A stretch of 64,000 bases of DNA from Cololabis saira. Its lineage: Eukaryota > Chordata > Actinopteri > Beloniformes > Belonidae. Shown here piece after piece: positions 26,366 to 64,000 of this stretch. Below the pieces are notes generated by a model. It worked only from the letters and a program-made list of their open reading frames with translations. It searched no databases and had not been told where the DNA came from. Location: assembly GCF_033807715.1 (NCBI RefSeq), contig NC_084596.1:33928379-33992378 (forward strand). Reading direction: 5' to 3'. The position numbers and the translations under genes were made by a program. Position 1 is the stretch's first letter. The number at the start of each line of letters is the position of its first letter.

Positions 26366-27875
26366 GTGAGTTTTTCCACTCGGCTGCACCCCGTCCTCAC
26401 ACTTTCTTCTCAAGCCTCTTTTGTTTTGGGTTTTTTTTTTTTTTCTTTTTTTTTTTTTGGTGCTCACATATTTTTAGAAAGGCTTTGCAGCGAAAGGTGT
26501 ACTGGCTCTCGTACCGTCGAGGGAGGAGAGGAAGTGACACGCTCTGAGGCTGAGCGTGTCGCCGTTCAGGACTCGGAGCATGCAAACTGAAGGTTTGAGC
26601 CGATATTCGGTGCTTTTCGCTCGTCGGGTTCCAGCGTCTGTTTGTGCATCTCTCTGAACGGCGTCCATTCATGACCGTGGATGACCGGCGCCGGTACGCC
26701 GGGTGTTGCGGGCCGGGCCTACAACGCTCTAGATGTGGTCGGCTCTGGAAATGTCTTCTTGCTGGCTTTCAGAAATAACACTTCCTTTCATATTCGTGCC
26801 TCGTTACGTCGCTTCACATCTCCTCGTTGTCCTCGTCTCCATCCCGCTGTCCCACTTAGAGTTGAACAGAACCGTCTCGGTGGGCCCGTGGGCCCCCGAT
26901 GCCATCTTTAATCTGATAATAATATCTTTATTCCTCGCAAACCTGCCGGTCAACAATGTTGTTTTGTGAAAAAATGGTACCTGTTAGTATCTTTTTCAGC
27001 CTTTTTTTTGTCTCTTATGGCCTAAAAAAATAAATAAATAAATAATTTCTCCCAAATTTCACCTTCTAATCTGTTCTCAACCATAATTTGGGGGTTTCCC
27101 TTTGAAATGAGCGTGGTGTTGATTTACTTTAACTTATTAGAGCCTGGCATAATGGACCTTTTAAGCCTTTTTTGTTGCTATTTAACGGCGAGCCTGCGTT
27201 AAGCATCTTATTTGGCCAGAAAGTATTCGTTATGTATTCATTGTGATGTTCCTGCTGTACGGAGATGCATGTATTTGTGTTTATGAATAAATAAACGACT
27301 GGAGGAAGTGTGATTTAGCGGCCTTTAAGCCATTTATTATGCCGTTGTGCCGGTCCGGTTCTTCCACTGTCCCTGTCTGGATCATGCAAAGTGTGATGGA
27401 GTTGTTTCTCAGGCGACACACAGATGAGACTGTTGCAAAGGGTCCTGGGTGTTTGTGGGTCGCCCCACAGTGGAGCTGCAGTCCGCGGCCCGCTCCGCAG
27501 GCTCGGACCCCTGTCCGAAATCTGTCCATCGGACGTTCTGACGTGCACGTCTTCATCGTGAGACGTTCTCGTCCGTTCTCGCTCCGGGTGTGTGGATGTC
27601 GGGGGGTGGAGACTTCCCGTCCAGGGACTGGGTCTGCTGCTGGTTATGACGCAGCAGCATCATCCCAGCTCTGTATCCCAACCGTAGACGGCACGGACGC
27701 TTGGAGCTGTCGCAGTTCGCCATTTTCATTTGTCTGCGCCGCCTTTTATTTATGAAAAAAAAAAAAAAAAAGGCCGTCCTTCACAACTTATTCTTCGTTG
27801 ACTAGTGTTGTTTTATTTTTCACCGTTTTAGCCGCACTTCCAACCCTTGTTTGTCTTCTCGTTTCTGTCTTGCAG
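26366..27875 (+). other. Presumed pik3r2 5' UTR intron
   Basis: It contains a poly-T/A tract at 26431-26459, (AAAT)n near 27027 and poly(A) at 27753-27770. I see no coding sequence. Confidence 0.4.
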
Positions 27876-28411
27876 GTCAGGCATAAATCTGGCTCGTAAC
27901 ATGTAGAGATTTGAAAGAGGAGGAGAAGATTAACAACCTTGTCCTCCCATCAGAGCGCCGGACTCGACCGCGGTGTGCCGCCGGCGCCGGGCCCTGGACC
28001 GGCAGCGATCCTCCGCCGGGCCGCCCCAGCTGCACCAGCCTCCAGGTTTCTGCTGCTCCAAGGAGCATGTTTCCCATGCTTTCCCTCTGCTCCATCATCT
28101 GGCTCAACCGGGGCATCAAGCTGAGGAAAGTGCGTCAGTCCACCACCACCGGCCGGGTCTGAAGCTCGCGGCGCCACCGCGATGAAAGCAGTCAAACTCG
28201 CTTGTTTTAAAAATGCTTCTCAGCTTGGGGTGACTCCCCGTCCTCTCCTCACCGCCCCTGCTCCGGCCCTGTAAACCCCCGACGCCAGCCTTTTGGGGAT
28301 TCAGCGCCGGCCTTGATTTCTGACGAGCCCCTGTTTTTCACGGCGGGACTCTCGCCACGCCGTCTGAACCTCCTCTCGGTGGCCATTTTAGTTTTTTGCC
28401 TGTGTAACAAA
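27876..28411 (+). other. pik3r2: pik3r2 5' UTR part of first coding exon
   Basis: A pyrimidine-rich acceptor (gtttctgtcttgcag) ends at 27875. The GC-rich leader then runs to the ATG at 28412. In-frame codons upstream lack an ATG, so 28412 is the likely start. Confidence 0.6.
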
Positions 28412-59050
<30,639 letters not shown>

Positions 59051-62000
59051 GTCCTCCTCCACCAGCAGCAGCAGCAGCGCACGCCGCCACCCCGGGAACG
59101 CCCATCTCACGCTCATACACATCAGACGAGACAGACCACTGGACGGTACTTGTTCACATGTTGAAGCGGTACGGAAAAAGAGATTGTCTGTCAGGAAACG
59201 TATGGATGTTTTTCCTGATTGGAGCCTGTTGCCTCTTTCTCACGTGGATCTCAGTCCGGCTGGGACAGAACGGCCTCGTAAGAAGCACATTACTACTGAG
59301 AACGAGGCATCATACGGTTTGTTTTGCTGATGCCATTAGTTTCAACTTGTGTATTAGCCAAACACACCGGTATAGTGTTGCTTAAGAAGAGAAAAGATTA
59401 CAGGAAAGTACATTTGACACAGAAATGAAGCAGACAAAACGTGTTTAAAGGAATTCAAAGTACACAAATACATCTTGGATCACAGAGAAGAAGTGGAAAG
59501 ACCAGTCGGTGGGATAATAGGAACATTTATAAAAAATGTGTTGTTTTAATTCTCTTAAACACTTGATAAATGTTATTTTTTTGGACGCAGGCCCACCATG
59601 TCATCCCCAGAGCTCAGCTTTCATTCACTGCAGAGACTGGCGAACCGGGGCTGCTCACGCCGCATCATCACGGCTGAGGGACCACGGGCGGGAGAAAGGT
59701 GGTCCCTGGAGGTTTTTAGGAGTTTTAAAAGATCCATTTACCACAAAAGCTTGCATAAGTGCCATAGTAAAAGCTTTGAATGACCGTTAGCCTGTGTTGC
59801 TATGATGTTGTGGAGGCACGTGGAGGCCGGACGGAGGAGGAACCGAACCGGTGGCCGAGCCACAGCTTTAAAAAAGTATCTCGGTTCCTCTCTCACGGGG
59901 TCTCCTTTCCAACTCTTTAGATGCCGCGTACAGGGAATCCTGCACCGCGGCATCGCATACATTGTACATATGTCCTATATTATGACTTTAGCATAAGTTC
60001 GACATCACAGCACGTTGGATGAAGGGGCACAGTTACAACTACAGTTCCCTGGGATTCAGGTTTCCTGCGTCGGTGTCTCTTCCTCCTTTCTTTTACATCC
60101 TTTTTAATACTGTAGCTCCCGTAGCCCTGGAGTAAAGGCGTTGTTAGTTAGCTCCTCCTTGTGTGTCCTGTTGCTGTTTGTGCAGAGACACTTGCAAGGC
60201 ATCCACCTTTTGTGATTATCGTATCTTTTTCGTACTGAGTTTGCTTGACGTCTTTATAGATTAGTGTGTTTCTCGCTGTTTTCCAGCCCAGTTTCTCTCA
60301 TCCGCTGCAAACCCTGGCGGCAGGAGGAGGGATTTGTTGATTTAAAGCCGGGCGTCCTGCGGCAGCGAGACGCCTCAGCCGTGCAGGGCGCCGGTCCCCG
60401 AGGACCCGGGCTGAAGGACACTGGTGTGCAGAGATTCAGCCAGTGGAAGGTACTTCATTCAGCTCACTCACGGCGTCTCCAGGACGTTTTGCAAGACATT
60501 CAGATTCAGTTTTAAGAGTGAAAACTATCCACCCAGTGTGAGCCCCATGAAGGATGTGAGAGAGATGAAAAAGAAACAAAAGGAAGCAGTGGTTGTCCTT
60601 TAAGCGTGGCCTCTGTGGGTTGAGAGATTATTCAGTGCAGTACGCATGGAGCCCGTCACTCGGGTGCTTGTTTACTGCTTTCTTTTGTTTATTTTCTTGG
60701 ACTAGTGCATACAGTTGTGCTTTTTGTGGTGCGTACAGTACAGTGTGGTGTACGGTACGGTGTGTGGTCTTACTATGCAGTCGTGTTAGAAGTTTTCCAG
60801 ATGGGTTACCTCCCACTGCTCCATGCTGCGGCGCTGGCAGTGGTTTCCTACTGTTGTTGGCTTTCTTTGTTCGTTTGTTTGTCTGTTTGTTTGTCTGTCG
60901 TCCACATTTATTTGGGTTGAGGTAGAGATTGAACCGCCTCACGTCAGCGTCACTTTCAAAGCACAGTTTTGTAGATGCAGGTTTATGCAGTTCTGGTGTG
61001 GTCAGTATAATCGTTGCAATGAAAACAATGAAACTTACTTTCGTACGATGATCAAATATGAGTTGTCTTTCCTATTTCTTACACACAACGGAGAGAGAAG
61101 GGCAAAAAGAAATAGAGATATTTTTGTACAAGGCTATCAAACAGATAAGTCATTGATGATATTGCTGGAAAAATGTCTTTTAGTTTTAAAAATGATAATT
61201 GATTTTTTTTCGGGGGGGGTTTGAAAAGTCTGATTTTGATAGAAATGAAAGGTTTTCTCATAAAAATGATAAGTTAAAAGTTAACATCGGAGCTTCTCAA
61301 GCGAAGACGATGCTGGTCGTCTTGCATTGTTTTGGTTTTTTTTTGCATCACAAAGTTGAGATAGCAGCATTTTTCTAGACAGGCCGATCCGATCGTCCGC
61401 TAACCTTGACCTTAGAAGACAAAGACACCGCTTTGATATCAGTCAGGATTAATCAGCTGTACTTGTTTTTGCACAGTTCTTGGCGAGTAGAAAACCCCCA
61501 AGAATGAAAGTGGAGGTGACAGATTAGAGGGCTACAAACATTTTGAGTGTGATGGACTAGAAGTGCCTTTAGTCATCATGATGAGCATGTTGGCTCGTAC
61601 TGCGTTTGCCATTGATCAAAGACTAAAGAGTATCTGGCAGATAGGTGTACTTGTTGTCTTAGATTTAGCGTGTGTGGTAATCTGAGCATGTTTTAGGTGG
61701 AGAACGGCTGTTTTTAGGCGTGTTTCTTCGTTGTTACATTTATGGATGTTGCATATGGCTTCTCTCTTCAGGTGATGCTGCACCGCAGCTCGGTGGCTTC
61801 ACTGAGCACGCCGGCGGCTCCTCACCAGCTTTCTTCTTCTTTCTTGGTTATTTTATATCTTATATCAGATTAGACGTGTGAGCAGTGGCTCTGCCCTGTT
61901 TGTTTCGAGCCTATTGAACAAGCTGGTTCCCTTTTTTTCAAACCGGCGATGCGGTTGACTCATCGACTCGTTGCTGACACATCCGATATCCAGTTTCTTG

Positions 62001-62070
62001 GACCAACGGTTTTGTGACTGCACTTTTATTTCTGTTCACGCTCAAATTAAAGGACATGCGTCATTATCAG
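59051..62070 (+). other. pik3r2: pik3r2 3' UTR (probable)
   Basis: No frame of note follows the stop. The region is mostly single-copy. Candidate signals are ATTAAA at 62046-62051 (T-rich sequence follows) and AATAAA at 62291-62296. AG-ended tracts at 59591, 60285 and 61771 look like acceptors but have no coding context. The 3' end is not fixed. An 88 bp piece (61787-61874) recurs inside a MITE in the last intron. Confidence 0.5.
61787..61874 (+). repeat. Donor copy of the 88 bp segment
   Basis: agctcggtggcttcactgag through tatatcagattaga. It matches 58267-58354 at 87 of 88 positions in direct orientation, and the MITE arms are absent here. This copy is therefore likely the source. It lies in the probable pik3r2 3' UTR. 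Confidence 0.9.
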
Positions 62071-64000
62071 TGCTGGGTTTTATTGTCGATAATGTTTCAT
62101 AGGGTACACGAGGAGTGACGGACATTTGGATTACGATTATTGGAGCTATTCTGTTTGCGGTCCACAGCTGTCGTGTAAATCGCTCGTGACAGTTTTTAGT
62201 CCGAGTGCTTTTACGGATCGGATCGTATCAGGTTGTCGGTATTTCTTCCACACCAGACGGCTTCTGGCTCGTCAGCCACACAGTTTAACGAATAAAGCGC
62301 CGCTGATTTCCCTTGAAGATGAATCCATCCCCATCACAGAAAGACAGTTGTTTATGTGGAGGTGGATATGCAGCTCACAGAGAGAGCAGGTCTGGACCCT
62401 GCAGGGTCAGGAAATAGCCTTGATTACAACCGAGAAGCACAAACCGATTTTGGACAGTTATTGTGGACGCGTCTGCAGGTACCACGCAGGCCCAGCGGAC
62501 CGGTCCGCTGGTTCTGCTTCATTCAGACCAATGTCCAGAACCTCATTAACATAAACCATGATAATAATAAAAATGTGACAGAAAGGCTTCCAGCGTTGCT
62601 TATTAAACTCTTTGCAATTTTTCTTTTTTTTTTACTTTCATTCACTGTAAAGTATGCTGTTATTATTATTGATATTTATAGATGTTAAACAGCTGGAAGA
62701 GATGCTCGGAGCAAAGAAACGTAGTTAAATGAGATGAAATCATCGATCACTTAGAGTTCTGAAGCTTGAGGCTTTCATCCCATCCAGCTTTGAGATACAC
62801 ATCTTAGATCGTCTTGAAAAACAGTTTTCTATCTTTCAAATGATCATAGAGGAAGTATTTTTGCATCACTACGGTACCCTGTAAAATAAACTTGCTGCAA
62901 TAGTCTCAAACACAAAGCACAGCTCTTCACTGACAGAGAGGAACCCGCGTACACCAAGATGTCTCTTACAGTTTGAAGAGTAAGAAATACTAGAGAGTAA
63001 TATTTTTCTAATGAAAGTCAGGTGACAGGAACGCACGCCCTCCTTCGCTTTGAAAGCCTTGTGTATCAGGGCTTTTAAACTCGTCTGGTCCGTACTGAAC
63101 ATCAAAACCGGGACATGTCGTTATTTACTCAATGAAAGTGAAGCAGGATGCAGAAGCTGGTGTGTGAAAAAGGTTTTCTGTGCGTTAGCAGCGTTGGTTG
63201 AGGCTGAAACGCTCAACCTGTCAGTCAGATTGAGGGGCCAGGCTCTGACTGCTGCGCTCGTCTCATCATTTCGTTGATGATTCATCTATTTGTCCTTTTT
63301 TGCGTGACGATATTATGAAATGACACAACAGCCTGATGTCCAGCTGCAGAGCAGGAGACTCTGACTCAGTGGCTGCAGGACAAACCCAGACCACGACCCG
63401 TCCACGCGGCGCTGACTCTGTGTTTTCATTATAGCATGAAAGATATAGTGTAAAATTGTCCGTTATTGACACAGGTGAAGGCTTTAGACCAGCAAGCCAC
63501 CAGAAAGCTCAGCTCTTAGAGACGCGACTCCCTGCTGTCATCAGATCCGAAGGAAAATGTTACACAAAATGCTTTTTCACACACTGGTTCTGCACGTCGG
63601 TTTAGTCTTTGCTGAGTGGATGATGACGCCATCTCACGTGTTGTTCACGTGAAGCTCTTCATGAAGATGTTTATTACGTCCTGATGCTGGAAGAGTGTGT
63701 GTTATTGTTCACACACAACACGAGTGTCGCCGGGCACAGGTACCGTACGTTCAGGAGACGGAGGACGCTCTCACGCACGTGGTGATGTTTGCTCGTCCAG
63801 GACGGCCCTCGCCGCCGTGCAACCGTCACGTATTACAACCTTTTTTGCTCTTGTTTGCTCACACGAGGATCTGTGTGGTGGTTTTGGAGTTTTGTGTTAG
63901 TTGTGAGTAGAGGCAGTGTTACACGTGCACCATTTAAAAGATGCGCTTGATTTTTGCAGAAATGACCTGTCAAAGTAAAAGAAATAAACCCTGTCGGGGT
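62071..64000. other. Downstream sequence without recognised genes
   Basis: Short frames only (longest 142 codons, 62126-62554, no domain). An AATAAA is at 63983-63988. It could hold more 3' UTR or the start of an intergenic region. Confidence 0.5.

Noticed and set aside
28313..28411. In-frame extension of pik3r2 upstream of 28412
   Set aside because: The extension begins at TTG with no ATG and has no similarity to p85; MAAEGFQYRALY matches the family start.

Overview
The window looks like nuclear DNA of a teleost fish, probably a percomorph. Coding exons are short, with GT-AG introns and no operon structure. The introns are full of fish-type transposable elements: hAT and mariner MITEs, Rex3/RTE and L2-like LINEs, and long GT/AC microsatellites. 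The species cannot be told from sequence alone. I see no CRISPR array, prophage, bacterial operon or new gene system. The interest lies in two signalling genes and in how transposons have nested in and around them.

Region 1 (1-15565, + strand): the 3' two thirds of a MAST-family microtubule-associated Ser/Thr kinase gene, best called mast3. Sixteen exons join in one open frame of 3,084 nt (1,027 codons plus stop). They run from the glycine-rich loop of the kinase through the AGC C-terminal extension and the PDZ domain to a long low-complexity tail that stops at 13867. A roughly 1.7 kb 3' UTR ends near an AATAAA at 15541. The N-terminal part lies upstream of the window.

Region 2 (15566-27875): no protein-coding gene recognised. 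It holds MITEs, retroelement tails and two GC-rich blocks (about 16905-17268 and 25585-26365). Each block ends in a good splice donor, so they are candidate alternative first exons or promoters for the next gene.

Region 3 (27876-about 62070, + strand): pik3r2, the p85-beta regulatory subunit of class IA PI3-kinase. A 5' UTR/first coding exon plus 14 further coding exons give 733 codons with the order SH3, RhoGAP-like BH, nSH2, iSH2 coiled coil, cSH2. Intron 1 is 13.6 kb. It carries a 28S rDNA fragment split by nested transposons, a broken coiled-coil gene copy, a Rex3 LINE cut in two, a 172 bp GT tract and several MITEs. Intron 12 is 4.8 kb and is almost entirely one hAT-type MITE into which a 3.8 kb satellite-like element inserted.

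The mast3-pik3r2 order and orientation match the neighbouring human MAST3 and PIK3R2 genes on chromosome 19p13, which supports both names. The two proteins act in separate pathways, so the linkage is conserved synteny and not a functional operon. The sequence after 62070 has no recognised gene.
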